Below are positions 26,209-37,907 of a stretch of DNA of 64,000 nucleotides, piece after piece. The position numbers and the translations under genes were made by a program. How positions within the stretch are numbered: position 1 is the stretch's first letter; every line of letters starts with the position of its first letter. The notes under the pieces were generated by a model. It did not search any database and was not told where the DNA came from. It was given only the letters and a program-made list of their open reading frames with translations. The stretch spans positions 893,501 to 957,500 of the forward strand of contig NZ_CP024920.1 of NCBI RefSeq assembly GCF_002795865.1, read 5' to 3'. Source of the stretch: Qipengyuania seohaensis (GTDB taxonomy: Bacteria > Pseudomonadota > Alphaproteobacteria > Sphingomonadales > Sphingomonadaceae).

Positions 26209-27153
26209 CTAGTCGACCGCCCCGGTCATCCTTTGCGCAATAGATGTTACATGGCGAAGGTCTGATCCGCAGCAGCCGCCAAAGACATTTAGCCACGGCA
26301 TCCGTTCGCGCAGCTGTGCATACTGCTCTGCAAGCTCCGCAGGATCGCCATCGTCAAGTGTTTCACACTCGTCGAGTTCGGCGTGGCTGCAGCGTGACGC
26401 ATTGGCCCGTATCCCGCGTATGCGCTTGCGCCAATCGCCTGCTTGCAAAACGTGGGCAAAATGATCGGGGTGCGCGCAATTGACCATGAAGTAGGCAGAG
26501 CGGTTTCCTGTCTCGCCGTCGACATGCGCGATGGCATCGCGCAAAGTCTCGCCGGTTGGCAGCCGTCCATCGGTTTCCACCGTAAACGAGATAACGCAAG
26601 GCAGCCCTTGGCTCAGTGCGGCGCTAACTAGGCCAATCGCTTCACTTGACTGCGTAAATGTAAGGCCTGTGACCATGTCTATTTCGGTCCGGGAAAGCCA
26701 ACCCAGCTGTTCTGAATAATAGTCCTCCGCTGCGTTTGCGCCAATACGCTTTTCCGGGGCGTAGGCATCGCCGCGCGGCCCGATGGGCGCGTTGAGCACG
26801 ATCGGATGCGGACTGTCCGCCAGTTCGCGCAGCTCTGCGATGAGCGCCACCGCCGACCGGTTCGCATCATGGAGGAAAGAGATGGTTTCCTCGAGATCCG
26901 CAGCCCAGTGACGATGCGCTTTCCAGGTAACGGTATCGAGTATCAGGCCCGTTCCACCCTGTTTTGCGAGATTGATGAACCCGCTGAAATAGTCCTTGAG
27001 CGCTTGCCGCCCGACGGGATCGGCCATAAGGGTGTGCGCCGCAAATTCGCGTATGGCGATCCCACGGTTGAAGATGATGTCAGTCTCAATGCCCGCATCA
27101 GTAAGAAACAGGTCGCCAGAAAGCTGGGGTAGTTGATTACGATACTTCGGCAT
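26209..27153 (-). CDS. Homocysteine S-methyltransferase family protein
   Basis: 314 residues from ATG 27153; upstream codons of the open frame are shadow sequence of the next gene. It follows the homocysteine/betaine methyltransferase barrel: LTDAGIETDIIF near the start, LNAPIGPRGDAY, SFTVETDGRLPTGETL, the first zinc cysteine in VNCAHPDHF and the paired zinc cysteines in FGGCCGSD. Such enzymes move a methyl group from S-methylmethionine or a similar donor to homocysteine. It starts two bases after the stop of the HSL-like hydrolase gene. Confidence 0.88.
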   Translation of the reverse strand: MPKYRNQLPQLSGDLFLTDAGIETDIIFNRGIAIREFAAHTLMADPVGRQALKDYFSGFINLAKQGGTGLILDTVTWKAHRHWAADLEETISFLHDANRSAVALIAELRELADSPHPIVLNAPIGPRGDAYAPEKRIGANAAEDYYSEQLGWLSRTEIDMVTGLTFTQSSEAIGLVSAALSQGLPCVISFTVETDGRLPTGETLRDAIAHVDGETGNRSAYFMVNCAHPDHFAHVLQAGDWRKRIRGIRANASRCSHAELDECETLDDGDPAELAEQYAQLRERMPWLNVFGGCCGSDLRHVTSIAQRMTGAVD

Positions 27154-27155
27154 AA

Positions 27156-28172
27156 TCAGTCTTCCTTCGCTGAAATGTGCCGAATGAAGCGAGCACTGTC
27201 GGCGATCATCGCCTCGAATTCGGGTTCGACGGAAAAGGCGTGCCACATGCCTTCGTTTACGATCAATTCGGCAGGGACGCCGGCGCGCCACATGGCACGG
27301 TGCAGCCGCACTGTGTCGCCCAGCATCACGTCTCGTGTTCCTGAGATGAGAAGAACTGGCACATCGACGCCCTCCCAATCACCGTAGACCGGCGAAACGA
27401 GCGGATCTTGCGGGTCTGCCCCTGCCGCATAAGAATTTGCCAGCGGCTTGAGAGTGGGACGACTGCCGCCCAATAAGGGATCATAGCAATCAAGCGTCGC
27501 GAGCGTATCGCTATTCATCGAAACGTCGGACCACGGCGAGTTGAGGACAGCTGCTTCCGGCATCGGGAGGCCGAGCTGTTTCACCTTCAGAAGAAACGCT
27601 GCGCCTAGCCCACCACCCGCAGAGAGGCCGTAGACCACGATAGGCCTCCCGGGCATCTTGCGCTTGATTACCGCATAGGCAGCTACAGCATCTTCCAAGG
27701 CTGCGGGATAGGGATGTTGCGGTGTAAGTCGATAGTCAACGCTGACGCTATCCAGTTGCTGGAGCTCTGCAAAGGATACCGCTGTATAGAGAGCGGCGTC
27801 GCCATCGTTGAGCGCGAAACCGCCGTCGTGAAGATTGAAGATTAGCGGTCCGTCGGAGGATGGAACTTTGTCGGAGGGGCTCACCCACGCGATGTTCACA
27901 CCGCCAAGGTTTGTCCGCTCAATCGATACGGTACGACGTTCTTCGGCTTCCACGACGAAACGTTCGCCGTGGTCACGCATGATAGCCTGAAGCTGGATCC
28001 AATCCTCGACCGTTTCAGGCGAGGATGTGATGAAGCGGCGATCCGCTTCCGAAGATAGGTAGGCCTGCGCAGCCGTGCTTAGGGACTGGGGGAGTGGAAC
28101 GGCCGCGCAGGCCCCGCTGCTGGCCGCTTGGGTCGCGTTGGCAAGCAGCGTTATCGATAGGAGAATAGACAT
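27156..28172 (-). CDS. Exported alpha/beta hydrolase, HSL-like esterase
   Basis: 338 residues with a signal peptide (MSILLSITLLANATQA). Hormone-sensitive-lipase family marks are the oxyanion motif HDGGF (usual form HGGG), YRLTPQHPYPAALED, and the nucleophile elbow GLSAGGG. The acid is likely in SGTRDVMLGDTVRLH and the histidine in GMWHAFSV. It is probably a periplasmic or outer-membrane carboxylesterase. It lies between the hydroxylase-like and methyltransferase genes in the same operon. Confidence 0.85.
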   Translation of the reverse strand: MSILLSITLLANATQAASSGACAAVPLPQSLSTAAQAYLSSEADRRFITSSPETVEDWIQLQAIMRDHGERFVVEAEERRTVSIERTNLGGVNIAWVSPSDKVPSSDGPLIFNLHDGGFALNDGDAALYTAVSFAELQQLDSVSVDYRLTPQHPYPAALEDAVAAYAVIKRKMPGRPIVVYGLSAGGGLGAAFLLKVKQLGLPMPEAAVLNSPWSDVSMNSDTLATLDCYDPLLGGSRPTLKPLANSYAAGADPQDPLVSPVYGDWEGVDVPVLLISGTRDVMLGDTVRLHRAMWRAGVPAELIVNEGMWHAFSVEPEFEAMIADSARFIRHISAKED

Positions 28173-28199
28173 GGGAGTTCTCCGATTTTCGGTGTGGTA

Positions 28200-28919
28200 T
28201 CAAGCAATCTTGCGGAAAGTCAGGAGCTTGGAGGTTTCCTCGGAAGAGCCTTCGTAAAAGCCGGCCTCGCCATTCCAGACGGGTGGATTACGAAAGGTGC
28301 CGAAGATCATATCGAACAGCGGGATATCGCCATAATTGAAGCCATGAACTCCGCGCTCATGATGGACCGAATGGCTTTCCGGACGAGTAACCAAGTAGCC
28401 GAGCCAATGCGGGGTCTTCAGGTTCGAGTGCTGGAACATTGAGCAGAAAGTCGCCAGGACAGCGACAATGAATGCGGCCTCGCCAGTGAGGCCTACGCCA
28501 AGAACGAGCACAAGACTGCCAAGGAACGCCCAGCCGAGCATATCAAGTGGGTGGAAGTAAAACGCACCCCAGATGTCCACCCGTTCAGCGCTGTGATGCA
28601 TCTGGTGGAACAGCCTCCACAGCGTATCCGAACGGTGCATCGTGCGATGCCACCAGTAGACACCGAATTGCAGGACGAGGAAACCGATCGCCACCTGCGC
28701 CCCGAAGTGGAGCGTGGATGCGTCGACAAGTTGATGAGCGCCCAGTGCCTCGTCCCACATCAGCGGGGCGAAAGTGGCGATAGCGAAATAGAGCACCGCG
28801 AACGCAGCACCCTTGATCCGCCAGCGCTTTACTGTGGGAAAGGTACGCCCCTTCGATGCCCGCTCGAGAACAGCGAAGGCGGCAAAAAGGCCGAGCGAAA
28901 TAAAGTGAAACTCGTTCAT
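28200..28919 (-). CDS. Sterol desaturase / fatty acid hydroxylase family protein
   Basis: 239 residues with four or five membrane helices. The histidine clusters that bind the di-iron site are present: HRTMH, HQMHH and HSVHHERG, with HSNLKTPHW between them. The family hydroxylates or desaturates lipids or carotenoids at the membrane. The substrate is unknown. In this operon it may modify a lipid that the neighbouring esterases act on, which is inference. Confidence 0.87.
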   Translation of the reverse strand: MNEFHFISLGLFAAFAVLERASKGRTFPTVKRWRIKGAAFAVLYFAIATFAPLMWDEALGAHQLVDASTLHFGAQVAIGFLVLQFGVYWWHRTMHRSDTLWRLFHQMHHSAERVDIWGAFYFHPLDMLGWAFLGSLVLVLGVGLTGEAAFIVAVLATFCSMFQHSNLKTPHWLGYLVTRPESHSVHHERGVHGFNYGDIPLFDMIFGTFRNPPVWNGEAGFYEGSSEETSKLLTFRKIA

Positions 28920-28943
28920 GGCAGAATCCTTCGTCGATACGAT

Positions 28944-29192
28944 CTAGCCGTGGGTCCGGGGTGCGGGGCGAGGTGGCTTGGGTAGACAGGGAAAGGTCTC
29001 GCTCATCTGCCCTTGCGGAAAGCGGCAGGGTTTCTCGTCATCCGGAAAAGCAAGCCAAGCAGCTTCCGCGACTGACGGCGCCGCGTGATCTGCCTCTGCA
29101 GGTGGAACCCTAGTTACTATCAGAAGCGAGATGGTGGTCAGGGCCGATGCCAGCAGCGCAATGCTGCGACCGGCCAGAGATTGAATGGTCAT
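28944..29192 (-). CDS. Small exported protein, first gene of the minus operon
   Basis: 82 residues with an N-terminal hydrophobic segment (SIALLASALTTISLLIVT) and a Pro-rich tail with two cysteines (KPCRFPQG and FPCLPKP). No family is recognised. It sits 24 bases before the hydroxylase gene, facing the divergent ToxR-like regulator across a 266-base AT-richer gap that must hold both promoters. Confidence 0.5.
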   Translation of the reverse strand: MTIQSLAGRSIALLASALTTISLLIVTRVPPAEADHAAPSVAEAAWLAFPDDEKPCRFPQGQMSETFPCLPKPPRPAPRTHG

Positions 29193-29458
29193 TTGCGGAT
29201 TCCTAAAGCGATTTGATGTCGCCCTTCTGTCCGGATTCGTCCGACCATGCTTGAGATCGGACTGAAAAGATTATGATCCGCAACTGGTCGTCACAGATTC
29301 GAATTGAATTACAAAAGTTTTTTAATTACCGAATGTTAGGAGCGCCCGTCCCTCACGAGAAGGGGGCCGCAAATTATGAAAAAGTTATGAATTGGCGTCG
29401 CGTTGCTAGTCGATAGCGTCTCGACAAGCGCTTTTCCGGATCTATCCTGCATACCGTC

Positions 29459-31396
29459 ATGAGACTGGAGGATTCCTTACGATCTGAAGCAGATACGCGC
29501 TTTCTTGTAGCGGATCAGCTGGTGCTGGACCGTGCCGATAGGCGCGCCTGGATGGTCTCGGTCAAGCTTGATCTTGGATCAAAAGCTCTGTCTCTTCTGG
29601 AAGAGCTCATGCAGCACCCACAGATGCTGGTGGCTAAAGATCGCTTGTTTGCTGTTGGCTGGCCCGACCAAGCGGTTTCAGATGCGGTTTTGACGACGGC
29701 TATTAGAGAACTCCGTCGCGCGCTCGGCGACCCCGCGCGCTCGCCGGAATGGATAGAAACGCATCACGGCAAGGGCTATCGCTTTCTCAAGCCTGTTGAC
29801 GCGCGAGCGGTACATCCCGGAAGAGGGCATGAGCAGAAGCATGATCAGGCGGAAAACACTTCTGGTCGCAACAAAGCCATAGCGCGGCCCTGGATTGCCA
29901 TCGCCGCATCGTTAGCGGCCTTGCTGGCTGTCCTCTGGTACGCTCATCAGCAACCTGATATCATTGAGCAAGAACAGCCTTCCACCCTCGATAATGTGCG
30001 CGGTGTTGCGGTGTTGCCGTTTTCAGTCAAGGGAGCAGAAGACTGGATCGGAAGCGCAATGTCCAGCAGGCTGACTTCCGTACTCGGCAATGCTCCAGGT
30101 CTTTTTGTAGCCGATAAGAAGCTCGTCGCTGCGATGGCTGAAAGCGAAGAGCCTTGGAAGGTGGCCCGCGCTGATCGGATCGGCGTCATGGTTGTCGGTG
30201 TGGTCCGCGTCGGAGGCGACCGGATTGATGTGGATGTAGCGATCAAAGACCCTGAAGGTCGAGAACTCTGGACTCGGCGCATAAGTGCCGACCAAGACCA
30301 GATCATCAATTTGACTGAGCGTGTCGCCAGCGAAACTGCACGTGCCTTGAAAATCGCCGCCGATCCTCGACAAACAGCTGAGATGGCTCGGGTGGGCACC
30401 AAATCCATTCCAGCTTTCGAACATTATTCTCGCGCAGTGCAAACTCTGGATTCGCTCGAAGCGTTCAAGAAGCCCGATCTCGTCGACGACGCCCTCGACC
30501 ATTTGCGCCGTGCCATCGCAATCGATCCGACTTTTGCAAAGGCTGCCGCAAGCCTTTCTTGGTTCGAGTTCCCAGGCCCATACCAAGGCGATGCCGCATC
30601 GGCAGAAGGTAAGGCGTTAGCTCTGGCAGAAATAGCTGCTTCCAATGCAGTTGATGATATCGATCGCGAATTGAATGAAGCTAGCCTTGCTATGCGTCAG
30701 CTTCGCTTTGTCGAGGCCAGAGAAAAGCTGCAGCGCCTTTACAAAAAAACGCGCAATACTTCGGCCGAAACGAACCATTCCATCCTGCTACAACTATCCT
30801 ATATCGCAGCCGCGACGAGAGATCGCGTGTTGGCGGAGAATGCGTGGCGAGAACTCACCGACTACAATCTTGCACGCGGCAGAATACAATTTTCTAGTCC
30901 ATCGCTCATTTCCCACTCGAAGCCTCTTCTCCTGCGGTATGTCGACAATCTGATGCGACAGGAGGAAACGGCGATAGGCATTTACAACATCCACACTGCT
31001 CTTCTTCTTGCTGAAGAATATGGAGAGGCTCGAAGCGTAATGGAGGCTGGCGCCAAGGTGGTAACGCCATCCATCAAAATTCTCATGCAAATTGGTCAAA
31101 CCTGTGCGGAAGGTAACGCAAAGGATGCACGCGAGCTTGCCACGCGAGCATTGGGGCCGAACCCGCAGCCGACCTTATTAAACTGGAGGATTGCGCAGAT
31201 AGCTGGACTTTCGCTTCGCCTGGACAGGCTGCGACCGCAAGGGCTTGATGACGCCTCTCAACGGGCTTTATTGGGAATGGTCGGTGAGCCAGGATTCGAT
31301 CCTGCTCCGTACCCCCTGGTCATTGAAGCGCTCGAAAATGCCGGTGTTGAACCGACACCGGTGGCGCGGACTTCCTATTCGTGCCCGCTGACTTAA
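29459..31396 (+). CDS. CadC/ToxR-like membrane regulator with TPR-like C-terminus
   Basis: 645 residues. Residues about 15-105 are an OmpR/PhoB-type winged helix (AVSDAVLTTAIRELRRALGD, then ETHHGKGYRFLK). A single membrane helix lies near 143-163 (WIAIAASLAALLAVLWYA). Next is a TolB-like segment (GVAVLPFSVKGAEDWIG) and a long helical, TPR-like region. DNA binding in the cytoplasm and sensing outside is the ToxR/CadC scheme. It diverges from the 23.5-29.2 kb operon and is the obvious candidate regulator. Confidence 0.82.
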   Translation: MRLEDSLRSEADTRFLVADQLVLDRADRRAWMVSVKLDLGSKALSLLEELMQHPQMLVAKDRLFAVGWPDQAVSDAVLTTAIRELRRALGDPARSPEWIETHHGKGYRFLKPVDARAVHPGRGHEQKHDQAENTSGRNKAIARPWIAIAASLAALLAVLWYAHQQPDIIEQEQPSTLDNVRGVAVLPFSVKGAEDWIGSAMSSRLTSVLGNAPGLFVADKKLVAAMAESEEPWKVARADRIGVMVVGVVRVGGDRIDVDVAIKDPEGRELWTRRISADQDQIINLTERVASETARALKIAADPRQTAEMARVGTKSIPAFEHYSRAVQTLDSLEAFKKPDLVDDALDHLRRAIAIDPTFAKAAASLSWFEFPGPYQGDAASAEGKALALAEIAASNAVDDIDRELNEASLAMRQLRFVEAREKLQRLYKKTRNTSAETNHSILLQLSYIAAATRDRVLAENAWRELTDYNLARGRIQFSSPSLISHSKPLLLRYVDNLMRQEETAIGIYNIHTALLLAEEYGEARSVMEAGAKVVTPSIKILMQIGQTCAEGNAKDARELATRALGPNPQPTLLNWRIAQIAGLSLRLDRLRPQGLDDASQRALLGMVGEPGFDPAPYPLVIEALENAGVEPTPVARTSYSCPLT

Positions 31397-31916
31397 AGCC
31401 TACCACAATGACCATTTTTTGCCCAATTTGAAAATCGTCGGCGATGCTCAGACGTGAGCCCTCAAAGAACACCGCTTGATGCTAAACATAGTCTCGCTAC
31501 TCAGCTGACCTGCTGACCGCAAGTTCACAGGCGCGATCGTGAACCTTAGGGGTCTGCGGGTGTTCGCCATATTCGAGGTAGTGAACGAACGGCAGCTTTC
31601 GGACCGACGCTTGGATGATCCGAATGATCAGAATGGGGCCGTTAGGGGTCAGTCCGCTTTTGAGCAGAATCGCAAGAGAAATACCGGTGCCAATCCTTTT
31701 CCTGGCTTCCCGAACTTGATGATACAATCGATACAGTCGCAGAAATCATAGTGACAAATGCTGCTCGGATAAGCTGTGCTATGAATTCCCCGACGACCCT
31801 TGATAAAAAGCGTGTAGCGATGGCGAAACGACCCAGGAAAATGGTCTCTAGGCTCGAGCTCTTTAAGGCCACTCGCAAGCCGAAGCTGCTATCAAATGGT
31901 GCTGGAGACCACGACC
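31397..31916. other. Intergenic, no credible gene
   Basis: Short frames here are not protein-like. A copy of a dispersed 24-base motif lies at 31633-31656. The last 100 bases must hold the promoter of the histidine kinase gene, but no consensus is clear. Confidence 0.5.
31633..31656 (+). repeat. Dispersed 24-base motif, copy 1
   Basis: It differs from the copy at 41799-41822 at only two positions and resembles 40522-40544 at about 19 of 23. All are intergenic and on the plus strand. Confidence 0.6.
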
Positions 31917-33898
<1,982 letters not shown>

Positions 33899-33902
<4 letters not shown>

Positions 33903-34600
33903 CCGGCGAACGTATCCTAGTGTGCGATGACGAGGCGGACCTTCGCGAAATGGTCGGCGAGTATCTTGCCGATCGCGGTTTCGATGCCGCCGGCTTCGAG
34001 AACGGCACGGATCTTCTCGATGCTGTCGAAATCGATCGTCCCGCCTTGTGCATCCTCGACGTCAACATGCCGGGAATGGATGGCATCAGCGTTTTGCGCG
34101 AACTTCGCGGAAAGCATGATGTGCCCGTGATCATGCTGACCGGCGCGGCCGAAACGGTGGACCGGATCATCGGCCTCGAAATGGGTGCGGATGACTACAT
34201 CGCCAAGCCGGTGGATCTTCGTGAACTGGAAGCCCGTATCAAGACGGTCCTGCGCAGATCCGCTCCCAAACCGCCGCAGGAACGCGGTACCGAAGAAAGC
34301 ACCTGCGTTTCTTTCGGTCCATGCATGCTCGACACCGACCAGGCGCGCCTGTTCGACCCCGAAGGCCGGGAAATCGCGATCACCGCAATGGAATACCAGC
34401 TGATGAAAGCTTTCGCCGCCAATCGTGGTCGAATCCTCAACCGCGACCAATTGCTCGAACAGGCGCATGATCGCGGATGGGACCCGTTCGACCGCTCGAT
34501 CGATCTTAGAATTTCGCGCCTGCGACACAAGATCGAGAAAAATCCGAAGAAGCCCGAGATCATCAGGACCGTGCGCGGGCTGGGATATATCTTCGGCTGA
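33899..34600 (+). CDS. OmpR-family response regulator
   Basis: 233 residues. Receiver with acidic residues DDE (10-12), phospho-acceptor D54 (ILDVNMPGMDG), T/S in MLTGAAE and K in YIAKPVD. The C-terminal winged helix carries TAMEYQLMKAFAANRGRILNRDQLL and TVRGLGYIFG. It is the partner of the hybrid kinase just upstream (four-base overlap). A repeat-protein gene follows on the same strand and may be a target. Confidence 0.92.
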
Positions 34601-34741
34601 ACCGCAGGAAGGCTCGGTCGAGAGCATTGCCTCGCTGCGCGACTGATACAATTAACAAGCTGGCGCACACGAAGCAGACAAGCGCGTCTGACAGATCTTC
34701 TGACATCGGCGATGCTGCCGAATTTGATCAGGAGATGTTCG

Positions 34742-35152
34742 ATGACTTATCTTAAAATCACCCTTGCCCTTGCTGCCGGCGCGCTGACCGCGTCTTCGGC
34801 TTCGGCGCAACGGACCGAGGCGCTAGACGCTCGAGCCGATGCAATCGTGCAAACCGACATGGGCGGCACCCCACGTGCATCGGTCGACCCTCGACTGCCT
34901 TCTTTCAATCGCGAAAAGGGTACGACGCAACATACTGCGGACGACATCCAGATGCCCGGCTCCAGTCAGGGGTCCGTCGATCCCCGCCTGCCAGCGTTCA
35001 ATCGCGAAAAGGGAACGACGCAGCACACCGCGGATGATGTGCAGTCGCCCGCCAGCACACAGGCCGGTGTCAATCCGCGCCTGCCTGCTTTCAAACGAGA
35101 AAAAGGCACCACCCAGCATACCGCTGACGACGTGCAGGCACCTCGCCGCTGA
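34742..35152 (+). CDS. Secreted protein of three 31-residue repeats
   Basis: 136 residues from ATG 34742, with AGGAGA seven bases upstream. A signal peptide (MTYLKITLALAAGALTASSASA) leads to a linker, then three near-identical units at residues 48-70, 79-101 and 110-132. The core of each unit is V(D/N)PRLPxFxREKGTTQH followed by TADDxQ, with a 31-residue (93-base) period. It has no cysteines and is probably unstructured or elongated. I recognise no family. It is followed by a terminator, so it ends the kinase-regulator transcription unit or has its own. Confidence 0.75.
   Translation: MTYLKITLALAAGALTASSASAQRTEALDARADAIVQTDMGGTPRASVDPRLPSFNREKGTTQHTADDIQMPGSSQGSVDPRLPAFNREKGTTQHTADDVQSPASTQAGVNPRLPAFKREKGTTQHTADDVQAPRR
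34883..35137 (+). repeat. Three 93-base tandem coding repeats
   Basis: The 69-base conserved core recurs at 93-base spacing inside the secreted repeat protein gene. Units differ by a few bases, which suggests recent duplication. Confidence 0.8.
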
Positions 35153-35507
35153 TTGCAACGATCCCGCGCATATCGGGATCCAGCTTGTTTGTAAGACGAC
35201 AAACGGCCCCGCAACCCAGAGCTGCGGGGCCGTATCTTTTTGATCTTTCAATCATACCCCCGCCCAAGCCCCAACAGCAGAAGCACGGGCCCTGTACCTT
35301 CAACCTGTCGCAAAAAACGGTGCGGACAGACCCGATCATCGAGGGTCGCGGCGATTTTTGCGGCTGACAAGATCGATACAAATCACCGCACGGGCGGTAC
35401 AAACGAGACCGTGATGTGAGCTGCCGCACATCGGTGCGATACGTGAAGACTTCATTCCTCCCGCGTCAGCTGGCCATTCCGGTCGGCGCAAAAATGGAGT
35501 GAAGATC
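35153..35507. other. Intergenic before the first YadA-like gene
   Basis: It holds the terminator at 35204-35241; the remainder must include the YadA promoter. Nothing else is recognisable. Confidence 0.5.
35204..35241 (+). terminator. Rho-independent terminator after the repeat-protein gene
   Basis: CGGCCCCGCA and TGCGGGGCCG pair perfectly over ten bases around a nine-base loop, followed by TATCTTTTT. Confidence 0.9.
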
Positions 35508-37688
35508 ATGAAAACCGAAACAATGAAGCAGCTGGCCGTCGCAACCACGACCGGCCTTTTTTTGACCACCGCCATCGTCACCTGCCTGGTGGCGCAGCCC
35601 GCCTATGCCAATGAGCCATGCAAGAGCGGGCCTGATGCCAACACGCTCGAATGCGGTGACGGCGCGCAAACTAATGGTCCATCCGCAACAGCGGTGGGAG
35701 ACAACAGCCAAGCTGAATTCGGAGGCGCGACGGCAATCGGCGCAGATGCCTTCGCACTCGGTGGCGGCACCACGGCGGTGGGGTTCTCAGCTTCGGTAAA
35801 CGGGACGAGTTCCACGGCTGTTGGTTACAATAGCCAGATTGCCGCAGATTTCGCCGCTGCCTTCGGAGCCGGTTCGAAAGTTGCCGGGACTTATGGGTCG
35901 GCATTTGGTTTCGAGGCCAGCGCGGAGGGAGAAAAATCGTCGGCTTTCGGCCATCGCGCCACTGCTTTCGGCGTTTCGAGTATAGCGCTCGGCGACGAGG
36001 CCATGGCGATGGCGCAGAACGGGATCGCTATCGGCACCAATTCGGAATCGATCAGCCCGGGCGCAATCTCTCTGGGCGCCGAATCCCGGGCCGAAGGGAA
36101 CGGTTCACTTGCGATCGGCACAGGTGCGAACACCGGTAGCGACCTGGCTACCGCGATCGGGAGCTATGCGAGTGCCACGGGCTTTATCAGCCTTGCTGCG
36201 GGCGTTAATTCTCAGTCGCTCGGCGTTTCTTCGATTGCCTTGGGCTATGAAGCGCAAGCTTACTCGGACGACAGCGTTGCGATCGGCGCAAATTCTTACG
36301 CCGATGGTACAGGTGCGGCATCCTTCGGGACCTTTGCAGGGACCATCGGGGCAGACGCGACAGCGATCGGAACCTCCAGTTCCGCGATTGGCAACCGCGC
36401 CAACGCCTTTGGCAGTTTGTCCAACGCCAATGGCGAGGAGGCGACGGCCGTGGGCGGGAATGCCCAGGCATCCGGCGACTACTCGATCGCAGCAGGCGCC
36501 GCCTCGCAGGCCGCAGAGGGCGGCACCGCGCTCGGCTACGAAGCGAACGCCGCGGGCTACGGATCGACTGCGCTCGGCGCCTCGAGCATGGCTACAGGCG
36601 ACTTGGCCATGGCCGTTGGGGCCGTAGCCAAGGCCAACGGCACTGGTGCCCTCGCCCATGGCAGCTGGTCGGAAGCTAAAGGCGAATATACGACCGCATC
36701 TGGCTTTTACGCTGTCGCTGAAGGCGACAGAAGCTCCGCCTTTGGCGTGGCCGCCCAGGCCACCGAGGCAGACGCATTGGCGATTGGTGTCGAAGCAGAG
36801 GCGACTGCCGTCTATGCCATCGCAGTCGGCAACTTGTCCGTGGCCAGCGAAGCCCGTTCTATGGCGCTGGGTTACGCGGCCCAAGCGACTGCCAACAACG
36901 CCGTGGCAATCGGCATGAATTCGGTAGCCGACCAGGCCGATACCGTTTCGTTCGGCGCGGCCGGTAACGAACGGCGGCTCACCAATCTGGCCGACGGCAT
37001 CGCCGACAGCGATGGGGCGACCGTGGGCCAGCTGAATGCGCTCGGTGCCTCGCTCCAGGGCAAGATCGACGCCAATGGCGCGCATATCCTGCAAAACGCG
37101 CAGGATATCGCCGACAATGTCGCGGCGATTGCCCAGAACGGCAGCGATATCGAGACCAATGCGGCGGCCATCGCCGACAATGCAGTCGCGATTGCTGGCA
37201 ACAGCGCGAACATCGCCACGAATGCCAACAATATCGCCGCCAACAGCGTGCTCATCGCCGACAACACCAGCGCGATAAGCCAGAACGTGATGGACATTGC
37301 GGCCAACACGGCATTGATCGCCACCAATACCGGTGCGATCGCGGCGAACAGTGCGGCGATCGGCCAGCTGGGCATCGACATGGGCATGCTCGACAACCGC
37401 GTAACTTCGCTGGAAGGCCAGGTGGCCGGTTTCTTCGACCTTGCCACCACGATGGACAAGGACGCGCAGCAGGGCATCGCCGCGGTGGCCGCAATGGCGC
37501 ATCCGCACTTCCCGAGCGAGGCCGGCAAGACCAGCTACGCCTCCAACATCGCCACTTATCGCGGCGAAGTAGGCTTCTCGATGGGACTGATGCACCGGCT
37601 AGAAGGCGACATCGCCGTCACTGCCGGTGCTACCTACGCAGGCGGCAAGAGCCTGACGTTCAAGGCAGGGATCGCCGGGGAGTTCTAA
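35508..37688 (+). CDS. YadA-like trimeric autotransporter adhesin
   Basis: 726 residues from ATG 35508 (GGAG eight bases upstream; a GTG at 35499 is in frame). Signal peptide, one early Cys pair (EPCKSG, LECGDG), then a head of about 430 residues built from 14-16-residue YadA repeats of the form A-x-A-x-G-x-x-S-x-A. A neck-like segment (TNLADGIADSDGATVGQLNAL) leads to a coiled-coil stalk of N-x-x-x-I-A heptad-like repeats (about 520-640) and a YadA membrane anchor (SNIATYRGEVGFSMGL, ending FKAGIAGEF). It is a surface adhesin that trimerises in the outer membrane. Confidence 0.9.
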   Translation: MKTETMKQLAVATTTGLFLTTAIVTCLVAQPAYANEPCKSGPDANTLECGDGAQTNGPSATAVGDNSQAEFGGATAIGADAFALGGGTTAVGFSASVNGTSSTAVGYNSQIAADFAAAFGAGSKVAGTYGSAFGFEASAEGEKSSAFGHRATAFGVSSIALGDEAMAMAQNGIAIGTNSESISPGAISLGAESRAEGNGSLAIGTGANTGSDLATAIGSYASATGFISLAAGVNSQSLGVSSIALGYEAQAYSDDSVAIGANSYADGTGAASFGTFAGTIGADATAIGTSSSAIGNRANAFGSLSNANGEEATAVGGNAQASGDYSIAAGAASQAAEGGTALGYEANAAGYGSTALGASSMATGDLAMAVGAVAKANGTGALAHGSWSEAKGEYTTASGFYAVAEGDRSSAFGVAAQATEADALAIGVEAEATAVYAIAVGNLSVASEARSMALGYAAQATANNAVAIGMNSVADQADTVSFGAAGNERRLTNLADGIADSDGATVGQLNALGASLQGKIDANGAHILQNAQDIADNVAAIAQNGSDIETNAAAIADNAVAIAGNSANIATNANNIAANSVLIADNTSAISQNVMDIAANTALIATNTGAIAANSAAIGQLGIDMGMLDNRVTSLEGQVAGFFDLATTMDKDAQQGIAAVAAMAHPHFPSEAGKTSYASNIATYRGEVGFSMGLMHRLEGDIAVTAGATYAGGKSLTFKAGIAGEF

Positions 37689-37713
37689 GAACTTCACTCC
37701 GTCCTCCCTGGCT

Positions 37714-37753
37714 GGGCCGCATCCTTTCGCAAGATCGGGTGCGGCCCTTTTTT
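37714..37753 (+). terminator. Rho-independent terminator of first YadA gene
   Basis: GGGCCGCA and TGCGGCCC pair over eight bases, followed by six T residues. Confidence 0.9.
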
Positions 37754-37907
37754 GCGTCCCCGGATACAAACCGGACACAGTTTACGCAGCCGTATACATT
37801 CGCGTTATAATTGAGACCCTTATCCGGCCGCGCGCACAATCTCGCGATACATTTCAGGGGCATTCCTTCTTCGTCGGCAACAACGCCGCAATTGACGGAG
37901 AAGTACA

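Noticed and set aside
35700..36950. Regularly spaced repeats in the YadA head that might suggest a CRISPR array
   Set aside because: The periodicity is at the protein level (14-16 residues), spacing varies and codons fit a continuous frame, so these are YadA head repeats.
36105..37595. 496-residue minus-strand frame opposite the YadA-like gene
   Set aside because: It arises from the repetitive GC-rich YadA sequence read backwards; the amino-acid composition is not protein-like.
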